DNA of 64,000 nt from Sphingobacterium sp. UT-1RO-CII-1 (GCF_026711005.1 NZ_JAPPVJ010000005.1:317257-381256), one strand, 5' to 3'; positions 8,721 to 18,861 are shown, counted from the first letter of the stretch. The notes: generated by a model from the sequence alone, not told the origin. Numbers and translations are program-made.

Positions 8721-11700
8721 TTATTTAAAGTTCATTCTTAAACCAACGTTATAAACCCGTAAATTGGGATATACCAGACCACGTCCATCTCCTAACTCGG
8801 GGTCCCAAAAGTCCCATTTAGAAATAGTAAACAGATTCGTGCCGTTTAAGTATATTCTTAGTTTGCTCATGCCTACTTTATCTAGCCATCCTTTTTCTGT
8901 AAAGTTGTAACCAAATTCGGCTTGTTTTAATCGGATATAATCTGAACGTTTCATCCACCAAGTACTTTGGTAATAATTTGTTGTGACAGTTTCATTGGTC
9001 GATAAACGTGGATATAGTGCTTGTTTATCTGGGTTATTTGGGTCCCAACGGTCTAATACAGTAGTATACATATTGCCGTATGTTGCACCTTGCGAGAAAG
9101 GTGTCGTAGCATAACCAGACGCATAATTCATGTCCACTAGTCCAGCCCCTTGGAAGAATAAACTTAGATCAAAACCTTTATAACCACCACCTAATGTTAT
9201 TCCATAAGTTAATAAAGGAGTCGCTCCATAACCAATAGCTGTTTGATCGTTAGAGTTGATGATACCATCGCCGTTCAAATCTTTATAACGTATATCTCCA
9301 ACACGTACATCTCCAGCTTGCGTTGCAGAATTGGCAATTTCTTCTTCTGTTTTAAATAATCCGGTTGCTATATAACCGAAACGCTGAGAAATACGATGTC
9401 CCTCGCGGTCTAAGTAAGGAAATGCCCAAGGAGGTAAATTATCTTGAACTATTTTATTCGAATTATAGTTCATCGTTCCACGAGCCATTATAAACCCATT
9501 CCGCATTTGCTTATTATATTCTAGCGTTAAATCTATTCCTTTATTGGTCGTTTCGCCCATGTTTTTAAAAGGGACATTAGAGGAATTGAAACCCGACACA
9601 TAAGGAATATCTAAACCTTGAAGTAAAATACCTTCACGGTCTTCTTTAAACAATTCTGCAATAAATTGTAACTCATTATTTAAGAAATTCATTTCAATAC
9701 CAATGTTGTGTCGGTATGAAGTTTCCCATGTCACATCCCCGCGCATTAAGCTTTCAATATACCCTGTATATCCTCGCTGAGAACCCGGCAGACCAAAATA
9801 ATAGCTTCCGCCTCCTGAGTTAAATTGCGTTAAGTACATGAATCTCTTATTAGGATCTTCTAGACTTGCATTTCCAGACGAACCATAAGAATACCGTAAT
9901 TTAAAGTGATTCATTACGTCTTTAATTGGATCAAAAAAGGCTTCATTTGAAACGACCCAACCTAAACCAACAGAAGAGAATAAACCGTAGCGATTATTCG
10001 GAGTAAAGTTGTCTGAGCCTGAATATGAAAAGTTAGTCTCGAACAGATATTTACGATCGTACGCATAAGTGGCTCGCCCTACAACATTTCGTTGGCGATA
10101 GGGAATTGCTTTTTTATATGTGTCTACATCTTTACCAGAATCAGTATAATCAGACTGATTGAATAAAAGTAGACCTGAAACATCGTGAGCACCAAATTCA
10201 CGGTTATAATTTAAAGAAGCTTCAGAATATAACCTTCTTGATGTTCCTCGGGATAAGCCAAAAGATAGATCAGGCGAACCTGTTTGCGTATTTGTAAGGA
10301 TAAGATTACCTTGCTCGTCACGTCCTTCTGCGTAATAAGAAGGGAGAGTTCTCGATCGTATTAACTCTGAATAAAGTGCTGCATCAAAGGCAAACAACCC
10401 TGAGGTACTCAATCCCTCGGTTATCATGTCTAACCGCTGAGTTAGACGTAAATTAGACCTAACTACGTTATTATAAATACTACTAACACCCGATTGAGTT
10501 AAAGCTTTATACGGGTTTTCCGTCGCACCTTTAACCATAGGCCAGGAACCATCAGAATACTGTATAGGCATTACATGCGGTGCTGCCATTGAGGCTGCAG
10601 CAAATATATTATCCCTACCCCAAGACGGTTGGTTAAAATTCTTTAGATATCCATTCAACCCAAAGTCAATCTTAGTTTTGGGAGTTATATTAATAGTGAG
10701 ATTACTTGTAAAGTTAAAACGATCTTCTTTTAACTCTGAGTTGTAAGACTCAATATCTTCTGTTTTAAATTGACCTGTTTCTCTATAATAACCTAATGAA
10801 AGATAATATTGAGCAATATCTGCACCTCCTATAATATTTAGGTTTGCGCGATTGCTTCCTGCATGATTATTAAATAATGCATCGTACCAATCGACATTTG
10901 GATACAAATCGGGATCCACACCACTTTTGTGTAATTCGATACGTTCGGGAGAATAGAAAGCCTGTTTGCCACGCATTTCTAATCCTTCATTGAACAATTG
11001 CATAAATGTCGGACCATCAATAAATTTTGGCAAATACGTAAAACCGGTTATCCCATTTTGCAACTCGGCAGATATTGTTGGTTTACCAGCTTTACCCTTC
11101 CTCGTATTAATAATGATAACTCCGTTTGCGCCACGCGTACCATAAACTGCAGTGGCTGTTGCATCTTTTAAAATTGTGAAGCTTTCGACATCTTCTGGGT
11201 CGATATTATTGATATCACGATCAGGCACACCGTCTACAATCAATAATGGTGATTGGGGAGAACTTGCAAATGTAGAAACACCTCGGACAAATAGATTAGC
11301 CCCTCCAGACCCTGGACCTCCCGAACGTTGAGTCGCTACTACGCCCGCTAAACGACCAGCAATAGCCGTGGATAAGTTAGCAACCGGAACTTTTAACTCT
11401 TCGCGTTTTATAGTTGCCTGAGACCCCACATTGCTTGCTTTTTTTTGTATTCCATATCCCACAACAACGACTTCTTCCAAACCTTGACTATCGTACTGAA
11501 GCGTCACATTTAACCGCCGATCACGAACATTTTCTACCTCCATTGTTATGAAACCAATGTATTTAAATATAAAGGTTTCTCCTGGATACGTTTCAAAAAT
11601 ATATCGCCCATTTTGATCAGTAACCGTACCTCCTGATTTTCCTTTTATACTTACTGACACTCCCGACAAAGGGTTATTCAAAGAGTCGACAATAATACCG

Positions 11701-12146
11701 GTCACCTCTATTTTTTCTTGCAGCGCCTTTACAGCTTTATCTACAGTAGGGGCCCTATGAATGGGTTTCGAAGGACTAGAAGATGGAGACAGTTCTTTGA
11801 CAAGAATAGTTTTCTTACTAATAGTATACGTAAGATTCAAAGGCTTTAAAACCTCAGTAAGTCCATCCTCTAGATTTGTGTTTTTAAAATCGATATTGCC
11901 GATAGATACATTCTGAATAAGGGAGGCTTCCCCGATTGTGTTATAGCCTGTTTGTTTCTTCACCTCTTTAAAGAACTCGACTAAAGTCGTTTCCTTTTTG
12001 CTAATAGTGAATACTTGTGCTTTCGCTGACGCAGTAAGTTGTGTCAACATAATTGACACAATAAGCAATGGCATAGCCATATGACAATCTGCTTTCATAA
12101 ATCTCTTTCGTATCAGAGACTTATAGATAATTTTTAGATTATTCAT
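8721..12146 (-). CDS. SusC/RagA TonB-linked outer membrane receptor with N-terminal STN domain
   Basis: A 1141-residue TonB-dependent transporter. After the signal peptide come an STN (secretin/TonB short N-terminal) domain at about residues 45-110 that talks to FecR, a carboxypeptidase-D-like beta-sandwich at about 150-225 (VTGIIVDSLNNPLSGVSV), the SusC signature EEVVVVGYG, a plug domain with NANGVIII-like strand (GTRGANGVIIINTRKGK), and a long beta-barrel ending in ...GLRMNFK. The STN domain fits the adjacent FecR and ECF sigma genes: substrate binding should signal through FecR to the sigma factor. It imports the substrate with the SusD partner directly downstream. Confidence 0.95.
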   Translation of the reverse strand: MNNLKIIYKSLIRKRFMKADCHMAMPLLIVSIMLTQLTASAKAQVFTISKKETTLVEFFKEVKKQTGYNTIGEASLIQNVSIGNIDFKNTNLEDGLTEVLKPLNLTYTISKKTILVKELSPSSSPSKPIHRAPTVDKAVKALQEKIEVTGIIVDSLNNPLSGVSVSIKGKSGGTVTDQNGRYIFETYPGETFIFKYIGFITMEVENVRDRRLNVTLQYDSQGLEEVVVVGYGIQKKASNVGSQATIKREELKVPVANLSTAIAGRLAGVVATQRSGGPGSGGANLFVRGVSTFASSPQSPLLIVDGVPDRDINNIDPEDVESFTILKDATATAVYGTRGANGVIIINTRKGKAGKPTISAELQNGITGFTYLPKFIDGPTFMQLFNEGLEMRGKQAFYSPERIELHKSGVDPDLYPNVDWYDALFNNHAGSNRANLNIIGGADIAQYYLSLGYYRETGQFKTEDIESYNSELKEDRFNFTSNLTINITPKTKIDFGLNGYLKNFNQPSWGRDNIFAAASMAAPHVMPIQYSDGSWPMVKGATENPYKALTQSGVSSIYNNVVRSNLRLTQRLDMITEGLSTSGLFAFDAALYSELIRSRTLPSYYAEGRDEQGNLILTNTQTGSPDLSFGLSRGTSRRLYSEASLNYNREFGAHDVSGLLLFNQSDYTDSGKDVDTYKKAIPYRQRNVVGRATYAYDRKYLFETNFSYSGSDNFTPNNRYGLFSSVGLGWVVSNEAFFDPIKDVMNHFKLRYSYGSSGNASLEDPNKRFMYLTQFNSGGGSYYFGLPGSQRGYTGYIESLMRGDVTWETSYRHNIGIEMNFLNNELQFIAELFKEDREGILLQGLDIPYVSGFNSSNVPFKNMGETTNKGIDLTLEYNKQMRNGFIMARGTMNYNSNKIVQDNLPPWAFPYLDREGHRISQRFGYIATGLFKTEEEIANSATQAGDVRVGDIRYKDLNGDGIINSNDQTAIGYGATPLLTYGITLGGGYKGFDLSLFFQGAGLVDMNYASGYATTPFSQGATYGNMYTTVLDRWDPNNPDKQALYPRLSTNETVTTNYYQSTWWMKRSDYIRLKQAEFGYNFTEKGWLDKVGMSKLRIYLNGTNLFTISKWDFWDPELGDGRGLVYPNLRVYNVGLRMNFK

Positions 12147-12195
12147 TATCTTTGGTAAGATTTAATTAATTGATATTAGTTAACTATTTTAAATT

Positions 12196-12226
12196 AGCCG
12201 GAGAACTGGTACTTCTCTGGCTTTTT
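12196..12226. terminator. Hairpin between fecR and susC
   Basis: A 10-bp stem (AGCCGGAGAA paired with TTCTCTGGCT, one G-T pair) with a 7-base loop is followed on the plus strand by TTTTT. On the minus strand, which carries the genes, the trailing U-run is weak. It may end the sigma-fecR transcript so that susC is transcribed separately, or act on antisense RNA. Confidence 0.45.
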
Positions 12227-12237
12227 ATTCTCCCACG

Positions 12238-13356
12238 TTATTTCACTATAACCCTCCTTCCTTCTACTTTAAACTTGGCTATATTTGCTCCTTCTAGAAC
12301 AAGAAGAGCATCCTTAAACTCCTCGAATTTAGACAAGGTTCCCCAAACCAACTTTTGCTTCTTATTATTAGATTCAAAGACAAAGTCTACGTCATACCAA
12401 CGAGACAATCTATGTAAGGCCTCCTGTAGTTCCAAACCATTAAACATAAATTCTCCATTTTTCCAGGCCAATACTTCATCGGGATCAAAGGTAGCCACAG
12501 ACACTCCACGACCACTATTTAAAGATCTATACCCAGGCTTAAGCATCACTTTGTCCGCAGATATTGTCGATTTAACCTCTACACTACCTTCAGTTAATGA
12601 GGTTTGCGATTGTCTGATATTTGCATAAGCAAGGACATTAAATTTAGTCCCGAAAACAGTGATCTTTTCATAGTCGGTTTCCACTACAAAACGTGATTGA
12701 GCCTTATGAGCTACTTCAAAAAAAGCTTCCCCTCGTAAACGGACATGCCTTATAGAATCATCGAAACGAGACGGAATCTCTATCTTGGAGTCTGCGTTTA
12801 ACCAAACAATTGTACCGTCAGTCAGCATTACTTTATATTCGCCCCCCCGAGGGGTAATAATTGTAGTATATTCGACTGGTTCTAAAGTCGAAACTAAAGG
12901 TTGCATCATCAAGGTAGTGGAATCAAGCTTTTTGAATGATGAAGTACCTAACTTGAATTGCTCACCTACACCGACATCTGTTAAATTATATTTAGTACCG
13001 GAAGGGCTATAAACAAAAAGCTTGTTACCTCCTGGAGCTATTCGGTTATAAAAATTATCGTAATACCAATATAATGAGAAAGTAAGAAGTAATACCGCAG
13101 CCACATACTTAAAAATATTAGCTCGCCAATGAACTATACGAGACTTCTGAATGGGCGGATCAATTGAGAGGGATGACAAACGCTTAAACATTCGCTGCCC
13201 TAACTCCTCTGCTTCTTCCTCACTAAATTCGTCAAATGAAAAATCGTCAAATGAAGCGTACCAAGACTCGAACTCCCACATTTCTTCTTCCGTGATTGTT
13301 TTATCAAGCCATTTCTTTGATAGCTGCTCTAGGCGTTCCTTAGTTATCTTTTTCAT
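12238..13356 (-). CDS. FecR-type anti-sigma factor
   Basis: A 372-residue inner-membrane anti-sigma regulator, started at the ATG at 13356; a TTG nine codons upstream would also be open but is less likely. The cytoplasmic N-terminal part is acidic and helical (binds the sigma factor), a membrane segment lies near residues 82-100 (YVAAVLLLTFSLYWYY), and the periplasmic FecR domain follows (TPRGGEYKVMLTDGTIVWLN, VRLRGEAFFEVAH), ending with the DUF4974-like C-terminal domain that receives the SusC STN signal. It lies 89 bases after the sigma gene and before susC, as in Bacteroidota trans-envelope signalling loci. Confidence 0.9.
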   Translation of the reverse strand: MKKITKERLEQLSKKWLDKTITEEEMWEFESWYASFDDFSFDEFSEEEAEELGQRMFKRLSSLSIDPPIQKSRIVHWRANIFKYVAAVLLLTFSLYWYYDNFYNRIAPGGNKLFVYSPSGTKYNLTDVGVGEQFKLGTSSFKKLDSTTLMMQPLVSTLEPVEYTTIITPRGGEYKVMLTDGTIVWLNADSKIEIPSRFDDSIRHVRLRGEAFFEVAHKAQSRFVVETDYEKITVFGTKFNVLAYANIRQSQTSLTEGSVEVKSTISADKVMLKPGYRSLNSGRGVSVATFDPDEVLAWKNGEFMFNGLELQEALHRLSRWYDVDFVFESNNKKQKLVWGTLSKFEEFKDALLVLEGANIAKFKVEGRRVIVK

Positions 13357-13445
13357 CAAATTTAGAATTGACTCTGTGGTCAACTACATATATAATCAGT
13401 TGAAAAAGACTTATCCCTTACAGTAATTGAAAAAAAATATTTTAT

Positions 13446-14024
13446 TTACAATTTTAAGAAAATGAGTAAACTCTCTAAGACTCCGGAGCCAATCAAAACT
13501 TTACGCAAATGTTTCCTCGCTTTAGAGAGATGAGCTTCGACTGTTTTTTCTGAGATTACAAGTTCCTCGGCTATCTCACGTTGTGAAAACCCATCATTTA
13601 CCCGCAAACGAAAAACTATTTGACAACGTTCTGGTAGAAGCTGTACAGTCTTCTCAATTAGCTCTTCTAATGCTCTATGGTTTAAATACTCTTCTATATT
13701 ATAATGGGCATCACGACTATTATTAGTGAGCCACGTTAGGTAGTTTTGACGATGCTTGATCTTATCATAGTAATTTATAACTTGATACTTAACAGCAGTA
13801 GCAAAATAAGGAGCAAATGTTTTTTCTATCGTAATTTGAGCGCGACGAAACCAGACTTTCAAAAATATACTTTGAACTATCTCTTCAGCGATATCTCTAT
13901 CTTGCGTACGCTTTAAGACAGTATTATACATGGATAGCCAATAGCGTTGATAGATTTCTTCGAATGACTTTTCACAGCCTTCGTTCAATCCTTTCATTAA
14001 ATCTATGTCTGACTTATGTTTCAT
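13446..14024 (-). CDS. RNA polymerase ECF sigma-70 factor (FecI-like)
   Basis: A 192-residue ECF sigma factor with region 2 at about residues 25-60 (DIAEEIVQSIFLKVW) and region 4 near the C-terminus (LPERCQIVFRLRVNDGFSQREIAEELVISEKTVEAHLSKAR region). Its usual role is to transcribe the neighbouring susC operon when FecR releases it. Gene order sigma, fecR, susC-STN, susD is the standard arrangement in Bacteroidota. A candidate promoter sits just upstream at 14057-14088. Confidence 0.92.
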   Translation of the reverse strand: MKHKSDIDLMKGLNEGCEKSFEEIYQRYWLSMYNTVLKRTQDRDIAEEIVQSIFLKVWFRRAQITIEKTFAPYFATAVKYQVINYYDKIKHRQNYLTWLTNNSRDAHYNIEEYLNHRALEELIEKTVQLLPERCQIVFRLRVNDGFSQREIAEELVISEKTVEAHLSKARKHLRKVLIGSGVLESLLIFLKL

Positions 14025-14056
14025 CGAAAAGTTTACAGGTGGTTTATGTCATAACC

Positions 14057-14088
14057 CAAATCTAATTTTTATTTGCAAGGAAATGAAA
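14057..14088 (-). promoter_or_regulatory. Candidate housekeeping promoter of the ECF sigma gene
   Basis: On the minus strand TAGATTTG (14057-14064) fits the Bacteroidota -7 consensus TAnnTTTG, and TTTC (14085-14088, consensus TTTG) lies 20 bases upstream. Transcription would start about 25 bases before the sigma ATG. Confidence 0.4.
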
Positions 14089-14295
14089 TTGAATAAACAT
14101 TTTCATCCCAAAAGAATATTTTTAATGTAACATAACAACATTTATTGTGCAAATTAATCTTTTAAGATTAATGTGGCTATATAGGTATTTACTAGAAGAA
14201 CATTACGAATACCTAACATATAAATGTTAGTAATAAACACCTAAAAGAAAAATCACAATAGACAGATAAATCATCTCATGTAACAAGTTTTGCTT

Positions 14296-15300
14296 CTACA
14301 GAAGCAGCTGTAGATCTATTTCTGACCAATATCTTTGAGGTAAAAGAATAGCTTTTTGTTTCACATCAATATGAAAAAAAAATTGGAGCGCTACGCCAGC
14401 CCCTTTCCTACTCCATCCCTCAAACTTATCTTCACCCCTCTCTGTCATAGGTTGATAAAATCGGCTTCTATCACTTTTTATTCTAAAAAAGGGGATATAG
14501 TCATCTGCTGACTGCAAAATGTCATACGTAACATATTCTCCTTCATCTACTGTAGTGCTCGGACGGATAAGCGGCACACCAGGCAACGAGCCCGTCATCG
14601 CTCCCTCCATACGCCCATCACGATCAACGATATTTATATTCAACTTAAGCGAAAGATAGTCTTGAATACTTGCAAAATCAATGAGCTTGTCAGTGGTGCT
14701 CGCAATTTGCTGTAGATTATCATCGTATACAATAGTGGTATCATGCTTAGTAATTAAGTAAATATGACCTCCCGCCGATTGCCTATAGTACTTAAAATCA
14801 ATAACCTTTTGCTCTACTCGTTTTATTTCAAAATCTACCTTCGAAAGAACATCTACAGTAAATTCGTTGATCTCATCTTTTGTTATGCCGACTAAGTAAT
14901 CACCGAAAAGCTGGACTTCTTCATACTTCTTGGGTAGTAGTTTTCTATTTTCTAAATCAAAGTTATTTATCAAAAAAGACTTGTCATCTAGATGAGCATA
15001 CATATAGTCGTCGTTTCCAATGCTTAGTAAACGGTTGTCCAGCAAGTTTAAAATTTCTCTTTCCCCCGTAACCGTATGAATAATATATGCGCTCTTGTCT
15101 TTACTGCTTAGGGCAAGATAAGGCGACCTATCATGAATACACGCCACTTTCTCTTCATAAGAAGGCTCTAGGGTTTCTTTTCCCTTGACATCGGTAACCC
15201 CATACAAGCCATTCCACACAAATTCATAATATTGGCGTTCCTGCGACCTTACTAATAAAGAAAGAAAGGCTAAAAAGATAATAAAAGTTGTTGTTTTCAT
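14296..15300 (-). CDS. Secreted WG-repeat-like protein of unknown function
   Basis: A 334-residue exported protein with a signal peptide (residues 1-19). The N-terminal part has one repeat reminiscent of WG repeats (NGLYGVTDVKGKETLEPSYE), and the rest alternates short beta strands and turns, so a beta-propeller-like fold is possible. I do not recognise a catalytic motif. It stands alone: its stop lies 271 bases after the sigma gene start and its start faces a plus-strand gene at 15563. Role unknown. Confidence 0.6.
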   Translation of the reverse strand: MKTTTFIIFLAFLSLLVRSQERQYYEFVWNGLYGVTDVKGKETLEPSYEEKVACIHDRSPYLALSSKDKSAYIIHTVTGEREILNLLDNRLLSIGNDDYMYAHLDDKSFLINNFDLENRKLLPKKYEEVQLFGDYLVGITKDEINEFTVDVLSKVDFEIKRVEQKVIDFKYYRQSAGGHIYLITKHDTTIVYDDNLQQIASTTDKLIDFASIQDYLSLKLNINIVDRDGRMEGAMTGSLPGVPLIRPSTTVDEGEYVTYDILQSADDYIPFFRIKSDRSRFYQPMTERGEDKFEGWSRKGAGVALQFFFHIDVKQKAILLPQRYWSEIDLQLLL

Positions 15301-15562
15301 TTTTCTACTTTAAACATATGCTAATTATAATGCATTAATTACATACATCCCTAGACAGGGCAGCATATTGTGAAAAAGCACTCGATTAGCAATCGAATAT
15401 ACATACTTTTAAAAGAAATATATCCAAAGAATCTCCCCTGCATAAACAAAACGAATTTAAAAAAAACCTTAAATATGACGACGAATGAAAAGTCATTTCG
15501 TTGATTTAAATAGCTATTGCCTATATTTATCTTAAAATAAATATATAGATTCCCCAACACTC

Positions 15563-16024
15563 ATGATAAAAACCATAATCATACTTTTCTCCGCTTTAAT
15601 AATGGGATGCGCACTTTCGGCAGACGCTCAGGTTCGTGTCGTTAATGAAACAGAAAGTGAAATATTCCGTACAGGAAAAAACACAAGATACCAAGTTGGA
15701 ACATCGAAACTAAAAGATGGAAAAATAAAACTATACTACACTAGCGATAAAGAAGATGATATAACGCTTGCAGAAGTTATATTGAAAAATGAAGACGATT
15801 TTAATGAACTTTTCAATATTATAACAGATGTTTTTGAAAAAAAACCTGATCTGCCCGTTAAAGTAGACCTAGGCGACTCTTATCTGCAGATTTATCATAT
15901 CAGCATGCTTGTTGGTCCTTCAATAATAAAATTGAATCACGCTTATAAAAGTGCCCCGTATAATAGCATTATATCAAAAAACATGAGCTATAAGGAAATT
16001 AAAAAACTATTTGACAAACCGTAG
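15563..16024 (+). CDS. Small secreted protein of unknown function
   Basis: A 153-residue protein with a signal peptide whose hydrophobic segment ends in MGCALSADAQ, cleaved either after SADA or, less likely, as a lipoprotein at the cysteine in IMGCA. The mature part has mixed alpha/beta character with an acidic middle (TSDKEDDITLAEVILKNED) and ends in a conserved-looking helix (MSYKEIKKLFDK). I do not recognise the family. It is a single gene between divergent and unrelated neighbours. Confidence 0.55.
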   Translation: MIKTIIILFSALIMGCALSADAQVRVVNETESEIFRTGKNTRYQVGTSKLKDGKIKLYYTSDKEDDITLAEVILKNEDDFNELFNIITDVFEKKPDLPVKVDLGDSYLQIYHISMLVGPSIIKLNHAYKSAPYNSIISKNMSYKEIKKLFDKP

Positions 16025-16245
16025 AGAGGCTTTTCAAGCCTTCTTCCGAACAAATAACCTAACGAAGTAAAGGGTCATTAACTTATTGAAAAATAAATGA
16101 TTAATAGAGATTAAATAAAATACGCTGTCGTATTACATTGTACCTCCCCCAATGACCGGAACCTAGCATGCACACCACAATAAAAAATCTGGCATAATAT
16201 AATGTAGATATTCCATAGAACAGTTGAAAATCCGCCTATATACAC

Positions 16246-17436
16246 ATGAAAGATCAAGAAATATTTTCGTATAAATTAGACTCAAAATTACTCTTTTTAA
16301 TGACAGCCACCACAGGGCTAGTTATTGCAAACAACTATTATAACCAGCCTCTATTAGGACTTATGGCTGCAGGATTCGGTGTTACCGAATTGCAGATTAG
16401 TAATGTACCGATGTTGACACAAATCGGTTTTGCACTAGGCTTGTTTATTATCGTTCCATTAGGTGATAAAATGGAAAGAAAAAAACTAATTCTATCCCAG
16501 TTTTTCTTTATGATATGTGCACTTTTAGCAACAGGTTGGGCACAGTCTCCGTTACAACTAAAAATAGCAAGTTTTTTTGTGGGGTTCACTTCTGTCGTTC
16601 CCCAGTTAATAATTCCTATGGCAGCACAACTTGCTGATAACAAAAACCGGGGCGCCGTAATAGGAGCGGTAATGACAGGATTATTTATCGGGATTCTGGG
16701 CTCGCGTACCCTCAGCGGTTTTATTGGCATATATTTGGGATGGCAGGCTATGTTTTTCTTAGCAGCAGGAATGATGTCCATATTGTTTATATTTTTAAAC
16801 AAGTCTCTCCCACAAATACAACCAGACTTTACAGGCAACTATATCTCTTTACTAAAATCCATTTTACAAAAGTTCCGCTCGCAGCCTAAACTCCGTCTCG
16901 CAAGTTTTAGAGGTGCACTAGACTTTGCTGGTTTCAGTATTTTTTGGACAACTTTAGTATTCCTGCTTGAATCTCCTCCTTTTTATTTTGGTAGCGATAT
17001 TGCCGGAGCAATGGGACTTGTAGGAATAGCTGGCGCAATTGTGGCGTCATGGGTTGGAAAACTAAGTGATAAAATGAATAAAAACAGGCTTATTTCAATA
17101 GGAATACTCATTATCTTACTATCTTGGGCTGTTATTGGCTTTTCAACAGCAAGTATTGTCGGGCTCATAATCGGCGCATTCCTTTTAGATTGGGGCGTTC
17201 AGTCGGTACATATTACCAATCAAACAATTATTTTCGAAGGAAATCCTGCAGATCGTAATCAGATAAATACAGTGTATATGGTTATGTACTTTATTGGAGG
17301 AGCTTTAGGCACCATGTTGGGAGGGTACCTTTGGTTTTATTATGGGTGGCACGGAGTTTCATATGGCGGGGGTATAATTACAGTAATCATGTTTTTAGTA
17401 CATATAGTCGGAAATAGACGAATAAAAAGTATGTAA
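16246..17436 (+). CDS. Major facilitator superfamily transporter (YnfM/YgaY-like)
   Basis: A 396-residue, 12-segment MFS protein. It begins with the pattern TTGLVIANNYYNQPLLG, seen in a subgroup of arabinose/drug-exporter-like permeases, and has the loop motif LGDKMERKKL between segments 2 and 3. Length is normal. The substrate cannot be assigned. It has no operon partner: the preceding gene ends 221 bases earlier and the next gene is convergent. Confidence 0.8.
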   Translation: MKDQEIFSYKLDSKLLFLMTATTGLVIANNYYNQPLLGLMAAGFGVTELQISNVPMLTQIGFALGLFIIVPLGDKMERKKLILSQFFFMICALLATGWAQSPLQLKIASFFVGFTSVVPQLIIPMAAQLADNKNRGAVIGAVMTGLFIGILGSRTLSGFIGIYLGWQAMFFLAAGMMSILFIFLNKSLPQIQPDFTGNYISLLKSILQKFRSQPKLRLASFRGALDFAGFSIFWTTLVFLLESPPFYFGSDIAGAMGLVGIAGAIVASWVGKLSDKMNKNRLISIGILIILLSWAVIGFSTASIVGLIIGAFLLDWGVQSVHITNQTIIFEGNPADRNQINTVYMVMYFIGGALGTMLGGYLWFYYGWHGVSYGGGIITVIMFLVHIVGNRRIKSM

Positions 17437-17619
17437 AACCATCTGCACTACAAGTAAATGCCAGTTAGACTGTTTGAAGTATATCATCTACCGCAAATTT
17501 CAGATTCAGCCTACCATGAAACATCTATTCCACCAGATATAGAGAAAGATACCCTATGTCTATATCTGATGAACAATATGTCGAACACAAGTTTTAATTT
17601 CTACCCTTTAAAAGGTTTA

Positions 17620-18702
17620 CTATCGTTTAGATCGTCTATTTAACTTTTGTTCTAACTTTGCAACAAGTTGCGGATGTATCTTAAATAATGTAGGAGAATT
17701 GGGTTTATAACGATAGGAAGCTATTTTTTCTTTCACCCGCTTGTTGTTAACCTTCTGATAAATACCTTCCAATTCAGGCGATATCATAACATATAGCTCA
17801 TTCATGTCAACCATCACGATATGATCAAATCGTATGTACAAGTTTTTATTGACATGTATGAAGATACCACCATACATATCATCAATTTCTTCTTCATCAT
17901 CCATCAAATAAGGTACGGTGTATCCCTCATTGATGATAACATAGTCAAAGCCCTCGCCATAGACAAATGAGAAAAAATCGATTTCAACAGAAGCTACTTT
18001 CTCGTTCAGGACAGGGTCTGCAAAAGTATTAGCCATTTTCTCTGCCCTATCGACAAAGTCATCCATACTCTCTTCCTGATTCTTACTTTCCGACTTTAAG
18101 GTATCTTCTTGATCAGTCTCCGACAGAAAAGAAGCTTTCTGCATATAATTATTAGGTATAAATACAGCACAAAAGTGATTGTAAAGTGGCTTATATAAGA
18201 GTAAAAGTATTAACCCCACAGTAATTATAAGAAAAAAGTAGCGGGCATCCCTTAAACGACCTAATTCATAAAGGACAGGATCTATAGGTAAGTCGGAAAA
18301 CGCAGCATAAAAAGAACCACCTGATCTGGAAAGATCATCGGTAAGATCAATTAAAAATTGCCAGCTATAAAAAAGTAGGATGAACGCATAAAGCATATAT
18401 GTCCAAATCCAAGGCGGTTTTTGCTGAGTTGTAGTATATCTAAAATATACGAATATAAAAACCACACCACTGAAAAGTACGGTAATAATAGCGTTCACTA
18501 AAAGAGCATTGAAAAAGGCTTCCCTTAAGTAAATGTCATAAAGATCATCAGCCGCTCCTTGGAGAGCTGGCCAATAGCTCATGAAAGTAGCCGCAAAAAA
18601 AAGTAGAAAAAAAGGTCCAAAATAAAGCACCCATGGTCTAACCATAGATATCAATCTCTGTGTTTTCTCCATAATCTGTTTACTGTTTATATATTGGAAC
18701 AT
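17620..18702 (-). CDS. Membrane-anchored LytTR-like regulator
   Basis: A 360-residue protein with four predicted membrane segments in the first 200 residues (about 26-46, 67-90, 102-120 and 155-175), then a linker rich in Glu and Asp, then a C-terminal soluble domain. That domain resembles a divergent LytTR DNA-binding domain: IDFFSFVYGEGFDYVII, then GGIFIHVNKNLYIRFDHIVM, matching the usual pattern of a beta strand and an F-I-x-V-x-K/R-x-x-I turn. If so, this is a membrane-bound transcription factor. ATG at 18702 is used; ATG at 18672 is equally plausible. I cannot exclude an unrelated membrane protein. Confidence 0.5.
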   Translation of the reverse strand: MFQYINSKQIMEKTQRLISMVRPWVLYFGPFFLLFFAATFMSYWPALQGAADDLYDIYLREAFFNALLVNAIITVLFSGVVFIFVYFRYTTTQQKPPWIWTYMLYAFILLFYSWQFLIDLTDDLSRSGGSFYAAFSDLPIDPVLYELGRLRDARYFFLIITVGLILLLLYKPLYNHFCAVFIPNNYMQKASFLSETDQEDTLKSESKNQEESMDDFVDRAEKMANTFADPVLNEKVASVEIDFFSFVYGEGFDYVIINEGYTVPYLMDDEEEIDDMYGGIFIHVNKNLYIRFDHIVMVDMNELYVMISPELEGIYQKVNNKRVKEKIASYRYKPNSPTLFKIHPQLVAKLEQKLNRRSKR

Positions 18703-18861
18703 TAAAGATACCGATTATATCCCATATTAAAAAACTAGTTTACAGACACTTAAAACAAACCTCCAATAAGTATCGACAAAAGTTCACAAAAAGAATAGTT
18801 TTTTATCTTTTCCGCTTCTTGCTGAAAAAAGACATATCTCTGTTATAGCGCAAAAAAAACA

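Noticed and set aside
12147..12154. TATCTTTG on the plus strand at the susC start
   Set aside because: No TTTG at the right distance and no gene in that direction; probably chance.
14286..14303. Small hairpin at the stop of the WG-like gene
   Set aside because: Only about 6 pairs and no T-run, so termination is not supported.
15351..15560. 69-residue minus-strand frame rich in Phe and Ile
   Set aside because: It lies just before the plus-strand gene at 15563, its residues are low complexity and nothing resembles a known family, so I treat it as promoter-region noise.
16026..16042. AGGCTT-TTC-AAGCCT hairpin after the gene at 15563
   Set aside because: Short stem without a T-run, possible but weak terminator.
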